The notes under the pieces were generated by a model, which saw only the letters and a program-made list of their open reading frames with translations, was not told the DNA's origin and made no database searches. The translations under genes were made by a program, and so were the position numbers. DNA of 64,000 nucleotides, from NCBI RefSeq assembly GCF_003570705.1, contig NZ_QWVT01000037.1, forward strand, positions 32,811-96,810, written 5' to 3'. Source of the stretch: Mesobacillus zeae. Its GTDB lineage: Bacteria; Bacillota; Bacilli; Bacillales; Cytobacillaceae. The stretch's first letter is position 1; every line of letters begins with the position of its first letter. Positions 34,177 through 43,190 of this stretch are shown piece by piece.

Positions 34177-34977
34177 TTACTTTATCCCCCACACTTCTTC
34201 CAATGTTTCTCTGAACAGTGCGTTAAGCTCTTCTGTTGGGTCTGGTATTTCATGGTTGATGCCTTTTACGTATTTGTCCAGATGGATGATTTCTCTATTC
34301 AGGTATTCATTTATGATCTCGATTCTAGGCTCGAGGCTTAGTTCTTCGCCTGCCATTTTCCTGACCAACAAATGATCAATTGCTTCTTTCAGTTCTCCGT
34401 TCGGCAGGATGTCCTCCACTAATGCTTGAAACTCAATGGGCGGGACTGTATGATACTTTTCTATCCATTTTCCAGCGAGCACAGGCCGCATCACGTAAAA
34501 ATATTTCTTGATTTTAACCTGCTCGCCCTGCAGGTAATCGCGGAAATTTCCTTTTGCCATATTGAGGTAGTGATACAAACAGGAGACTGGTGAGAAAATA
34601 TTTTTTTCAAGGGCCCTCATTTTATCAACAGCAGAGTAGGCCTGATGGTAAACGATACTTGAATATAGCCATTCAAACAGGGGCGGATTTGATTTCCTGA
34701 AAAGCCTCAGCGCCTTTGACAGTTCCCAGCCGCTCATGTCCAGCAAATCATCTATTGGCATTGAAATAGAATCCCTTGCCGGAATTTCGATGACGTCCCT
34801 TTTATGGTCGATCGAAAGATACCAATTTTTCCTGTGGACATAAATGAACCTTACATCATAATCGCTGTCTTTCGATGGAAAACCCCAAGCCCTGCTTCCC
34901 GACTCGCATGCATAAAGCACTTTGACATCGAAGTCTTTTTCGATTTGCCGCAGTGCTTCCTGGATGTGTTCCCGCAT
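34177..34977 (-). CDS. RlaP/YcgL-type nucleotidyltransferase
   Basis: 266 aa polymerase-beta superfamily protein (pfam10127 type). The nucleotidyltransferase motif is ESGSRAWGFPSKDSDYDVRFIY, with GS and the DxD pair (DYDVR) that binds metal. A second Asp lies in KRDVIEIP. Family members have been proposed to act in RNA repair. Substrate unknown. ATG 34977 has AAGGAGGG 6 nt upstream, whereas the in-frame ATG at 35037 would overlap the EcsC gene and has no site. It follows the ecsC-like gene with a gap of 31 nt. Confidence 0.82.
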   Translation of the reverse strand: MREHIQEALRQIEKDFDVKVLYACESGSRAWGFPSKDSDYDVRFIYVHRKNWYLSIDHKRDVIEIPARDSISMPIDDLLDMSGWELSKALRLFRKSNPPLFEWLYSSIVYHQAYSAVDKMRALEKNIFSPVSCLYHYLNMAKGNFRDYLQGEQVKIKKYFYVMRPVLAGKWIEKYHTVPPIEFQALVEDILPNGELKEAIDHLLVRKMAGEELSLEPRIEIINEYLNREIIHLDKYVKGINHEIPDPTEELNALFRETLEEVWGIK

Positions 34978-35008
34978 ACGATCCCTCCTTATCTCAATAC
35001 CTATATCG

Positions 35009-35854
35009 TCATGCCTGCACACTTGCAAGCCTTTCAATGATTTTCCGCTTTTGATAGAGCATGATTCCCGTTTCCGAAAGATCGCTGATCATGGAGCGAT
35101 TTGCGAATGCGCCGAAAAGGATCCCCGCTACCGGAACCATTTGGAAAAGCTTTTTCCAACCGAAGGAATCCTTGTATGAGAGTGCGACCTCCCGCCATCC
35201 CTGCATTTGGGAGAGTACTTCCCGTGACTGGTAAGGCCCATTGCTGAAGTCCGACAGCTCATTCAAAATGGCCTGCTTTCCGACAATATCTGCTGAAGAG
35301 AACTGCAGGCATTTTAAAATAAAAACCCTTTCGTTCTTATCATTCGGATCGTACCCGTGGATGATCGCAATTTCCTGCAGTGTTTTCAAAGAAATCGCCA
35401 GGATTGCGGGGATGTCGATGGCAAGTGTAAAAATCCCTCCGAATCCCGAGCCAGCTCCCTGAATCGTGGCTGCAGTTTTTCGCTGTTCTGCTAGCTCCAA
35501 AGAGACCTGCTTCATCGCCTCTACTGGTAGTCCCTGAAGATCCGCCAGTTCGCTGACCGTCTGCCCGGTCTTTTTCTCGATATATTGAAAAACTGATTTT
35601 TCGTTTGATAGATATTGCCCGCCTGTCTGGATATAGCTTCCGAGCTCGTCAAGCAGCGTCCCAATTTTGTCCTGTAAAAATTTCGGGGTCACCTTATCAA
35701 GCATTTTGAACGGCAACCGTCCAATTTTCTCCCAAAACCATAACCCCTTCTGGTCTTTTTCCCATTTCTCAATCTCCTGCAGTTCGTTTAACAAATACGC
35801 CCTTGTCTCCATGCCCTTTTCATCCACCCATCCTAAATTGTTCGTTCCTAGCAT
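35009..35854 (-). CDS. EcsC family protein
   Basis: 281 aa. Resembles EcsC-domain proteins, named for the third gene of the B. subtilis ecs operon. It has a long charged N-terminal helix, then GAGSGFGGIFTLAIDIPAIL (hydrophobic, about 132-155), IAIIHGYDPNDKNERVF, and MVPVAGILFGAFANRSM near the C-terminus. The function of the domain is not known. A shorter start at ATG 35812 is possible. It precedes the RlaP-like gene on the same strand. Confidence 0.8.
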   Translation of the reverse strand: MLGTNNLGWVDEKGMETRAYLLNELQEIEKWEKDQKGLWFWEKIGRLPFKMLDKVTPKFLQDKIGTLLDELGSYIQTGGQYLSNEKSVFQYIEKKTGQTVSELADLQGLPVEAMKQVSLELAEQRKTAATIQGAGSGFGGIFTLAIDIPAILAISLKTLQEIAIIHGYDPNDKNERVFILKCLQFSSADIVGKQAILNELSDFSNGPYQSREVLSQMQGWREVALSYKDSFGWKKLFQMVPVAGILFGAFANRSMISDLSETGIMLYQKRKIIERLASVQA

Positions 35855-36329
35855 TTATTACCGAATTCTCTACCCAAAAGTTTCATAATTAGACATTTAT
35901 TCCACGCAGCCTTTAGTGGTGAACAAAAAAGAAACTGCTATTTTTTCATTAAGAGTTTTTTGACCTATACTCTTTGAGTTTCTTATATTTATATGCTGTG
36001 CCGAACATGGCCGCTATGAAATACTTCCAAGTATAAACCGGAGTTGAATCTGTGACCATCCAATATCCACACAAAGAAACCAAACGGTCCGTTTTTTAAC
36101 TTTCATAATGGCACCGGTCCCAAACTAGTAATCTATAAAAATTATACCAATATATGTATTATAATAATTTTTCCTTCTATATTCAATTTTAATATAGAGA
36201 ATATTTCGTAAACAACACCTATTGTTTTTTATGAATCACTAAAGGAAATCTATTCATCCATTCCCATTATCTGTTTTATAATAGAGTCATAGATAAAACC
36301 ACTTTAACCAAATTGAAGGAGAACCATAT
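35855..36329. other. divergent intergenic region before hscC
   Basis: No gene seen. A TATAAT at 36277-36282 could be the hscC -10, but the -35 (TTCATC at 18 nt) is weak. No CIRCE or CtsR operator was recognised. Confidence 0.35.
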
Positions 36330-38036
36330 ATGACCACAATCGGAATTGACTTGGGGACTTCAAATAGCCTTGTTGCCTACTGGTCGGAGGAAGGGCCGAA
36401 AATCATCCCTAATGTGCTAGGGAACCATCTTACTCCCTCTATAATCAGTGTTGACGACAATGGTGAAATTTTAATCGGTGATATTGCGAAGGAACGTCTG
36501 ATCACTCACCCAAGCTTAACGGTATCTGCATTTAAACGGCATATGGGCACTAGGAAATCGTATAGCCTGGGTGCGTATACATTTTCACCAGAGGAACTTT
36601 CTTCATTTGTGTTGCAATCCCTCAAAAAGGATGCTGAGGCCTTCTTTGAAAAAGAAATCACCAATGCAGTCATTAGCGTTCCCGCCTACTTTAATGATCA
36701 GCAGAGAAAAGCAACAAAACGGGCTTCGGAATTAGCGGACTTAACTGTTGAGCGATTAATCAGCGAGCCGACAGCCGCGGCTATTGCCTACGGTTTCCAT
36801 CAGCAGGAGGACGAATCGAAACTGCTGGTTTTTGATTTAGGAGGCGGTACTTTCGACGTTTCTGTCCTCGAGCTGTTCGAAGGTGTAATGGAGGTCAAAT
36901 CCATTGCCGGAGACAACTTCCTCGGTGGTGAAGACTTTACCGAGCTGTTGATGAACTATTTTATCAATGCATTGGAAATCCCACCTGAAGCGCTTGATCC
37001 TCATGCATTGTCAGCATTGTTCAAGCAGGCTGAGCAATGCAAAACTCAACTTAGCAGTAATCAGCAAAGCAGCGTGATGACATTGACACTTGACGGAACG
37101 AGACATGAGGTCAAGGTCGACCGCTCAATATTCGAGCAGCTGGCCCAGCCCCTCATGCTCCGTCTTCGTAACCCGATTGAGCGAGCGCTCCGTGACGCGC
37201 ACCTGCGTACAAATGATATTGATGGAATCGTTCTGATTGGCGGCGCAACAAGGATGCCAATGATTCGAATGACGGTCAGTAAAATGTTCGGACGTCTTCC
37301 GTTCATCTCCATTCATCCCGACGAAGCCGTCGCCCTGGGAACCGCGGTGCAGGTGGCGCTAAAAGAGCGGAACGAAGCCGTGCAAGAGCTCATCCTGACA
37401 GATGTATGCCCTTACACACTCGGTATAAATGTAGTGAAAAGACTCAGCGGCGATGACTACTCAACTGGACACTTCTCGCCAATCATTGAGAGAAACACAC
37501 CGATTCCCGTCAGCAGGGTGGACCATTTTGAAACGGTTTATGACTCACAACCCCAAATACAGATTGGAATTTACCAGGGTGAAAGCAGACTCGTGGAAAA
37601 CAACCTTATGCTTGGAGAGATGACTGTTGATGTCCCCGTTGCTCCAGCGGGAAAAGAGCAGATCGATGTCCGCTATACCTATGATGTCAATGGGCTGCTT
37701 GAAGTGGAAGTCACCGTTGTAAGTACTGGAAAGAAAAAGAAGATGATGATTGAGAAAAATGAAGGCGGGCTCTCTGAGATTGAGATGGAAGAACGAATGA
37801 AACAATTGAAATCACTCAAAATCCACCCCCGTGACCGAACAGAAAACCGCCTGCTTTTTGCTAGGGGAGAACGTTTATATGAAGAGGCTCTTGGAGACAA
37901 ACGCCATATTATCGCAGGGGCTTTAGTTCAATTTGAAAGAGTGATCGCCTCTCAGCATGAACAAAACATAAAGCGCGCAGCCGCGAAGTTAAAAGAATCA
38001 CTAGACCAATTTGAAAGATGGAACGATATATGGTAA
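36330..38036 (+). CDS. hscC: HscC-type Hsp70 chaperone
   Basis: 568 aa, shorter than DnaK (about 610). The ATPase domain is intact: [14 protein letters not shown] (5-18), [48 protein letters not shown] and [14 protein letters not shown] substrate-binding domain with a short lid follows. The length and the adjacent J-protein match the Hsc62/HscC branch, a specialised Hsp70. The gene overlaps the next by 19 nt and starts the hscC-J-protein-DUF1266 operon. ATG 36330 follows AAGGAG. Confidence 0.9.
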   Translation: MTTIGIDLGTSNSLVAYWSEEGPKIIPNVLGNHLTPSIISVDDNGEILIGDIAKERLITHPSLTVSAFKRHMGTRKSYSLGAYTFSPEELSSFVLQSLKKDAEAFFEKEITNAVISVPAYFNDQQRKATKRASELADLTVERLISEPTAAAIAYGFHQQEDESKLLVFDLGGGTFDVSVLELFEGVMEVKSIAGDNFLGGEDFTELLMNYFINALEIPPEALDPHALSALFKQAEQCKTQLSSNQQSSVMTLTLDGTRHEVKVDRSIFEQLAQPLMLRLRNPIERALRDAHLRTNDIDGIVLIGGATRMPMIRMTVSKMFGRLPFISIHPDEAVALGTAVQVALKERNEAVQELILTDVCPYTLGINVVKRLSGDDYSTGHFSPIIERNTPIPVSRVDHFETVYDSQPQIQIGIYQGESRLVENNLMLGEMTVDVPVAPAGKEQIDVRYTYDVNGLLEVEVTVVSTGKKKKMMIEKNEGGLSEIEMEERMKQLKSLKIHPRDRTENRLLFARGERLYEEALGDKRHIIAGALVQFERVIASQHEQNIKRAAAKLKESLDQFERWNDIW

Positions 38037-39502
38037 ACGCCTGGAAAATCCTCGGCATAGCGCCGACAGATGACCTATCCGCCATTAAAAAAGCCTATTC
38101 GCAAAAGCTGAAGCTTCATCACCCTGAAGATGACCCTGAAGGCTATCAAAGGCTCCGCGAAGCGTATGACTATTTATCGAAAGAAATAAAAAAACAGGCC
38201 GCTAAGCAGGAAATTGCCGCTGCTGAAGCCGTGATTGATACACCGCCTTCTTTTTATGACGAAGTTGAGGAGGATGCTGATGAAGAAGATGAGCTGCCTG
38301 AAATGTCCTCATTTATCAACTTGTCTTACAAACAAGGGTCTGCGAGCGAACCTGAAGATGTTTTGGAGCAATTTCTCGATAAGGCAGAAGCTCTGTACAA
38401 TGACTTCCAGGCAAGGATCGACGAGAAAAACTGGCTGGAGTTGCTTGACGACGATATCCTTTGGAACATTAACCAAAAACAATCCGCCAGTACAGCTTTG
38501 CTTCACTTTATCCAACAACATCATGCCATGCTTCCGAAAAATATATGGCTTCTTCTCGAAAACCACTTTCAGTGGCAGGAGTTTTTGGAGAAGGAGCACC
38601 CGCAGGTCGGACTGGAGGGAGACAGCTCTTTCTTGGATTATTACAAAAGAAGAACCGGAACATCCACACCGTACCTGTCTTTTGGTTATGCGGCTGCAGC
38701 TCAAGGTATCGATTATGATGAATTTCTTTCGGCAAGAGAAGAAGCTTTTGATGCTCTTTTAATGGACGATTGGGAACTAGCAGAATCACAATTGCAATAT
38801 GCCGCCCAAATATTCTCCGCAGATCCTGACCTTTTACGGATGATTGGACATGTTCTTATAAAGTCAAATCGGCGTGAAGAGGCGATTGCCGTCCTGCGGA
38901 ACGCCATTGACCTCCAACCTGAAGACATCGAAACAACGATGTTTCTAGCCCGCGTGTTATATGAGGAACAGGAGGATGAAGAAGCTTCCGCCATTTGCAG
39001 CTATACCTTAAAGCAAAGCCCTGACCATCATGATGCCGCCAGCCTTCTCGGAAAAATACTTTTCAGGCAAGGAAAGCTGGAGGAAGCCCGGGAGCAGTTT
39101 TTACTTTTGAGGAAGCTGGTGCCTTTTGACGCGGAGGCAGTGATGTATCTTGCTGACATCCATAACAAAATGTTGGCTAGCACTGTTCAGGACGGCCGGG
39201 AGTACAGCCTATCGATAAAAGAATTGCAAAAAGAGTTATACAAGACCTCCTTTATGGGGAAGGCTTCAGCGTACTTCTGGGGCTCCATCAGAATAAAGGT
39301 CTTTATCTCCCTCATCCTGCTTATTAGATGCACTAGTTTCTTTGCGGATCTTTTTTTTGAAGTAGTGGGTTCTGCTGTTCCAGCGGAAACATTGCTTGCT
39401 TCAGAGAACGTTGGCCCTGCAATTTTGGCGTGTTTCTTTTTGGTTTACTCCATCCGCACCCTTTTCAGGACATGGAACAATATTAGAATATCCACACCAT
39501 AA
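38018..39502 (+). CDS. J-domain protein with tetratricopeptide repeats
   Basis: 494 aa. The N-terminal J domain (about 5-55) reads LHHPEDDPEGYQRLREAYDYL, so the canonical HPD is HPE, followed by DD. The E. coli HscC partners DjlB/DjlC also depart from HPD. A central acidic stretch precedes TPR-like repeats (about 235-375, for example LQPEDIETTMFLARVLYEE). Two hydrophobic segments near 425-485 suggest membrane anchoring. It probably delivers clients to the upstream HscC. A start at ATG 38030 is also possible. Confidence 0.83.
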   Translation: MERYMVNAWKILGIAPTDDLSAIKKAYSQKLKLHHPEDDPEGYQRLREAYDYLSKEIKKQAAKQEIAAAEAVIDTPPSFYDEVEEDADEEDELPEMSSFINLSYKQGSASEPEDVLEQFLDKAEALYNDFQARIDEKNWLELLDDDILWNINQKQSASTALLHFIQQHHAMLPKNIWLLLENHFQWQEFLEKEHPQVGLEGDSSFLDYYKRRTGTSTPYLSFGYAAAAQGIDYDEFLSAREEAFDALLMDDWELAESQLQYAAQIFSADPDLLRMIGHVLIKSNRREEAIAVLRNAIDLQPEDIETTMFLARVLYEEQEDEEASAICSYTLKQSPDHHDAASLLGKILFRQGKLEEAREQFLLLRKLVPFDAEAVMYLADIHNKMLASTVQDGREYSLSIKELQKELYKTSFMGKASAYFWGSIRIKVFISLILLIRCTSFFADLFFEVVGSAVPAETLLASENVGPAILACFFLVYSIRTLFRTWNNIRISTP

Positions 39503-39520
39503 GAGAGAGGGTTTTATATT

Positions 39521-40186
39521 GTGGTTTTTCAGGTCAAGAAAAGAAAGGCAGAACAGTATATTAATCTGCTTGCCTCCCTGTGTTTTACCGGGGAGGGAGC
39601 TTTCAGCGAAATGATGAAATATCGCCACCCGAATATGAAAAAAAGCTATGCCCTGGAGAATCTGGCGGAATCAGAAATCACTGATTCCGAAAGTGCCGCT
39701 CATTCCCTTTATTCGTTCCTGGCTGCCGAGTATAACGAGGAGTTTCATCGTATGAGGAATATACTGCTGACCCTGGCAGAGGCAGAGCGCACGCAGTATA
39801 TAAAAGCAATCCAGGATGAAGAAGAGGCCTATAAATACAGCATCGTGCGCCTTTATATGAATCGACTTCCAGTTATGTCCATTGCTGCTTATGACTATTC
39901 CGTCTGTATCATGAGAAGCCAGGAAGCAACTGCCGCCGGATATATCTCCAAAGAGGAATCTACAGAATTTCAGATCCAGGCCGCCCGCAAATCCCAGGAG
40001 ACGTTCTCGAATTGGAGTGAATACATCGTCTCCTATACAGCTGGCGTACAGTTTGGCTCGATCAATACAAAAGAAGATGCAATGGAGTATATGGCTCATC
40101 AAGAGGATAGTATCACCAAGCTGCTTACCGCAAGACACAGCCCGCTTTTAACGGTGGATTGGAATACAGATCTTAGCCATTATTAA
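39521..40186 (+). CDS. DUF1266 domain protein
   Basis: 221 aa soluble protein whose features I match to DUF1266: the aromatic SIAAYDYSVCIMRSQEATAAGYISKEE region, NWSEYIVSYTAGVQF and the closing SPLLTVDWNTDL. The start is GTG 39521 with GAGAGAGGG 8 nt upstream. It is third in the operon with hscC and the J-protein. In E. coli, DUF1266 proteins YbeR and YbeU flank hscC-djlC-djlB, so the association recurs across phyla. They may be clients or adaptors (inference). Confidence 0.75.
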   Translation: MVFQVKKRKAEQYINLLASLCFTGEGAFSEMMKYRHPNMKKSYALENLAESEITDSESAAHSLYSFLAAEYNEEFHRMRNILLTLAEAERTQYIKAIQDEEEAYKYSIVRLYMNRLPVMSIAAYDYSVCIMRSQEATAAGYISKEESTEFQIQAARKSQETFSNWSEYIVSYTAGVQFGSINTKEDAMEYMAHQEDSITKLLTARHSPLLTVDWNTDLSHY

Positions 40187-40190
40187 CATG

Positions 40191-40228
40191 AAAACCCGCC
40201 GCAAAATTCACCATGCGGCGGGTTTTTT
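40191..40228. terminator. bidirectional terminator
   Basis: AAAACCCGCCGCA/TGCGGCGGGTTTTTT stem with a 10-nt loop, serving the hscC operon and the convergent mutS2-like gene. Confidence 0.88.
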
Positions 40229-40232
40229 GCTT

Positions 40233-42176
40233 TTATTCCTCATGGTCGATGGCAAGGCCCTCTACATGCTTTCGGTTCATCAGGTTAGCCTTTTTCCGGT
40301 TTTCCTTGCTGTTGAAAATGATGTCAAAATCATAATCATCAGGATAGAGCTCGCTAGCAGGAACGTGAAGCGTGAGACGTTTGTGGCTCATGCTCTGTTT
40401 GACTCCTTTGACCTGTACGATGTAATTCCCCCTGTCATCGGGGCCTTCGTAAACGATTCCGAACTCCCCGGTCGCGGAGAGTTTGACATTATCCCCTTTT
40501 TGAAAAAGCTTCTTCGCCGGAAGCTTTTCTTCCTTTTGCCCCGCTGGCTTCATTCTGTTCCGCTTCTTATACTTATTGACAATCACTTGCTTCTCCATTT
40601 CCCTGAGGAAAGCTGGATCACTTGAGCCGTGACTGTACGGATGCTCTTCCCGGTACGTAATCCGGTGCGCTTTTTCAATCAGCGCCGGGTGCATGCCAAG
40701 CTTCAAGGCGATGGAAAAGGCCTGGCTCTCTCCTCCCTTGCCGACAATCAAGCGGTAAGTCGGCTTTAGGGACTCAAGGTCAAATTCCATTGATCCGTTG
40801 ATAAAGCCTTCCCTTTCCTCCGCGAATTGCTTGATTTCACTAAAATGAGTAGTGGCAAGCAGGGTGGCGCCTTTTTCATAAAGCTGCTCCAAAATAACCG
40901 TTGCGAGACCCATGCCTTCCCCGGGGTCAGTGCCGGAGCCGAGCTCATCCAGCAAAACGAGCGTATGGTCATTTGTCTCTTTTAAAATTCCAATGATATT
41001 GGTGATGTGCGAACTAAACGTGCTCAAGTTTTGCTCAAGGCTCTGGCCGTCTCCGATGTCCAGGAGGATCTGCTGAAAAATACTGATCTCGCTGCCAGGG
41101 TCAGCGGGAATATGCAGGCCGCACTGAGCCATGACCGTTAGAAGTCCCACCGTTTTTAGCGTGACCGTTTTTCCTCCTGTGTTGGGACCTGTAATCAGAA
41201 GGGCATGGTAGTCTTCTCCAATTGCGAGAGTCAGCGGAACCGCCCCACTCCCTAGTAATGGGTGAACAGCATTTTTTAAAAGAATGCGATGCTCTTCATT
41301 TATTGCCGGGCTGATTCCTCTGATACTGCGGCTGTACTTGGCTTTTGCAAAAAGCACGTCGTAGTAGATCATCGTCTCCACTGCCAGCTTCAGCTGTGGT
41401 TCATACGCCTGGGCAAGCCCGGTCAGTTCCCAGAGAATCTGTTCGATTTCTTTTTCCTCTTCCAGCTGGCAATACATCAGCTGTTCCTGCTGCGCTTTCA
41501 CTTCCTCCGGCTCAATGTACAGAGTGGCACCAGAGGCTGACATATCGAGCACATCTCCCCGCACTTTCCCTTTGTATTCTTTTTTCACCGGAATGACGTA
41601 GCGCCCCTGTCGCTGGCTGACAATGCTTTCCTGCAGGCAGTTTTTGTATTTCGCCGACTTTAAGATGGACTGCACTTTATCCTTTAAGCGGTCTTCTTGA
41701 ATCGAAATTTGCTTCCTGATCCGGAGCAGTTCCTTGCTGGCATAATCATCAACCCGCCCCTGCCGGATGCAGCGGTTAATCTCATCCGCCAATAGTGGTA
41801 TATCCTCAATTGAATGTACATACGACGAGACCCGCGGTGCGGTGAACTCTTTATCTTTCATAAAGGCTTTCAGCTTCCGGCACTCTTCGATTAAATAATA
41901 AAGCTTTGTCAATTGATCCACCCGCAGCGGAACACCCTTGTTCATTCCGGACAGCACTGTTTCAATGCCGTCAAGAGAGTGAATCGGCACACTGCTGCTC
42001 TTCTCCAAAATAGCTACTGCCTCACCCACCTCATCCAGCCGCATCTCAATCTGCCGCTTGTTCGATGAAGGAACCAGCTTCCTCAGCTCCCGTTTCCCTT
42101 CCTCCGTCAGAGCGAAACCGACAAGCACCTCGATGATCTTGTGAAACTCCAATATTTCAAATGTCTTTTCATTCAT
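40233..42176 (-). CDS. MutS2-like ATPase lacking the Smr nuclease domain
   Basis: 647 aa. The order is a MutS2-type core (RQGRYVIPVKKEYKGKVRG near 189-207, DMSASGATLYIEP), then the ATPase with Walker A GPNTGGKTVTL (330-340), DEIGSGTDP-type Walker B (LLDELGSGTDPGEGMGLA) and ATTHFSEIKQFA. It ends with GLAIDHEE after a KOW-like segment, about 140 residues short of B. subtilis MutS2 (785 aa), so no Smr endonuclease domain is present. It is probably a MutS2 paralogue acting on branched DNA or collided ribosomes without cleavage (inference). ATG 42176 has AGGAGGG 8 nt upstream. Confidence 0.83.
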   Translation of the reverse strand: MNEKTFEILEFHKIIEVLVGFALTEEGKRELRKLVPSSNKRQIEMRLDEVGEAVAILEKSSSVPIHSLDGIETVLSGMNKGVPLRVDQLTKLYYLIEECRKLKAFMKDKEFTAPRVSSYVHSIEDIPLLADEINRCIRQGRVDDYASKELLRIRKQISIQEDRLKDKVQSILKSAKYKNCLQESIVSQRQGRYVIPVKKEYKGKVRGDVLDMSASGATLYIEPEEVKAQQEQLMYCQLEEEKEIEQILWELTGLAQAYEPQLKLAVETMIYYDVLFAKAKYSRSIRGISPAINEEHRILLKNAVHPLLGSGAVPLTLAIGEDYHALLITGPNTGGKTVTLKTVGLLTVMAQCGLHIPADPGSEISIFQQILLDIGDGQSLEQNLSTFSSHITNIIGILKETNDHTLVLLDELGSGTDPGEGMGLATVILEQLYEKGATLLATTHFSEIKQFAEEREGFINGSMEFDLESLKPTYRLIVGKGGESQAFSIALKLGMHPALIEKAHRITYREEHPYSHGSSDPAFLREMEKQVIVNKYKKRNRMKPAGQKEEKLPAKKLFQKGDNVKLSATGEFGIVYEGPDDRGNYIVQVKGVKQSMSHKRLTLHVPASELYPDDYDFDIIFNSKENRKKANLMNRKHVEGLAIDHEE

Positions 42177-42201
42177 TTGCTTTCCCTCCTGTGAAAAAAT
42201 A

Positions 42202-42237
42202 AAAAGACCACAAAGAACAATGTTCAATGTGGCCTTT
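42202..42237 (-). terminator. terminator or attenuator in the mutS2-like leader
   Basis: On the minus strand AAAAGGCCACA and TGTGGTCTTTT pair, with GAAC/GTTC inside, followed by TTTTTATTTTTT. It ends about 10 nt before the ribosome binding site of the mutS2-like gene, so transcription must pass it to express the gene. Confidence 0.75.
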
Positions 42238-42340
42238 TGCAGCGGCATCTGCCGTACAAATATTATCCTCATACTAAGTGAAGCGCACAGCCAGCTTTGC
42301 GAACAAGGAAATCCCTATCCGAAAAGCAGGGCCTAAAAAA

Positions 42341-42370
42341 CACAAAAAGGCTGTGAACAGTTCCACAGCC
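42341..42370 (-). terminator. terminator of the structured leader RNA
   Basis: GGCTGTG/CACAGCC stem with an 8-nt loop, followed by TTTTTGTGTTTTTT on the minus strand. Confidence 0.85.
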
Positions 42371-42528
42371 CCACTTAAGAAAGTATGAGTATGCTATGAC
42401 CATTGTTCTTAACTACATTCAGAAGGCATACTTAAATAAGCCTGTGAATGTCCGTATTCATTTACGGTTTAGTTAAGAACGACACCTAACATACAACATA
42501 CTCCCTTTTATATCCAGATTAAGGTACA
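42341..42528 (-). ncRNA. structured RNA with 6S-like rod architecture
   Basis: About 188 nt from a sigma-A promoter to a terminator. Pairings from the outside in: CCTTAA with TTAAGTGG, AAAG with CTTT, GAGTATG with CATACTC, an internal loop, then 11 perfect pairs GTTCTTAACTA/TAGTTAAGAAC. The tip holds two hairpins, CCGTA/TACGG and CATTCACAGGC/GCCTTCTGAATG. The size, rod shape and central bubble recall 6S RNA, but the branched tip is less typical. I could not match a known riboswitch core. It may act in trans or as the leader of the mutS2-like gene. Confidence 0.6.
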
Positions 42529-42533
42529 CCGCC

Positions 42534-42563
42534 ATTATATGATAGAATACTCTGGAAAGTCAA
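42534..42563 (-). promoter_or_regulatory. strong sigma-A promoter of the structured RNA
   Basis: On the minus strand TTGACT, 18 nt, TATAAT. The start site is expected near 42528. It is the best match to consensus that I noted in the window. Confidence 0.8.
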
Positions 42564-42643
42564 CGGGATGCAGGCCCATTTTATGCTAAAATTGTGTTGC
42601 TGAATACAAATCAAAAATCAACATGATTGGGAGGGGCTTGTTA

Positions 42644-43123
42644 GTGTTTATTCCAATAGAACAAATAGATCAGCAGTTGATCAAGGATTTTTTTGAGACA
42701 AACTGGGGCAGCACCACGATGGTCACAAGCTTCGGTTCAACGGATTGCTCCCGTCTCGACGGATTTGTGTTTTTATTCGATGGAGAGATTAAGGGCATCG
42801 TCACTTTCAAGATCAGCGGAGAGACTTGCGAGATCGTCTCACTGGACAGCCGCAAGGAGAAGAAGGGCATCGGGACAAGACTCTTGCAGGCAGCTGAAAA
42901 AGAAGCAGCCAGACAGGGCTGTATGAAAACCTCCCTCATTACAACAAATGATAATATACATACCCTCTCGTTCTATCAAAAAAGAGGCTACCAGTGCGTC
43001 AAAGTCATTCCGGATGCAGTAAAGGAAGCGAGGGCAATCAAGCCGGAAATTCCTTTGGTCAACCCCGATAACCGGATTCCAATCAGGGATGAATTTTTGT
43101 TTGAGAAGAGGATGGAGTTATAA
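42644..43123 (+). CDS. GNAT family N-acetyltransferase
   Basis: 159 aa. The acetyl-CoA pyrophosphate loop is SRKEKKGIGTRLLQAAEKEA (R/QxxGxG/A form) and the C-terminal motif is HTLSFYQKRGYQCVKV. The acceptor substrate is unknown. The start is GTG 44 nt before CCAATAG text: GGGAGGGG lies upstream of GTG 42644, while an in-frame ATG at 42623 lies before that site. It is divergent from the structured RNA and has a terminator downstream. Confidence 0.83.
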   Translation: MFIPIEQIDQQLIKDFFETNWGSTTMVTSFGSTDCSRLDGFVFLFDGEIKGIVTFKISGETCEIVSLDSRKEKKGIGTRLLQAAEKEAARQGCMKTSLITTNDNIHTLSFYQKRGYQCVKVIPDAVKEARAIKPEIPLVNPDNRIPIRDEFLFEKRMEL

Positions 43124-43155
43124 AGAGCACTAAAAAAAGTGGCATCATTTCACGC

Positions 43156-43190
43156 GAAAGAACCATGAACAAGCTGTTCATGGTTCTTTC
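43156..43190. terminator. perfect 16-bp inverted repeat, probable terminator
   Basis: GAAAGAACCATGAACA and its complement are separated by 3 nt. The tail is only TTTC, so termination strength is uncertain. Confidence 0.6.

Noticed and set aside
42341..42528. Known riboswitch (purine, SAM, T-box, M-box, lysine, guanidine) upstream of the mutS2-like gene
   Set aside because: None of the conserved core words that I know is present. The M-box-like GTTAGGTG is not followed by GAGGCTCCT.
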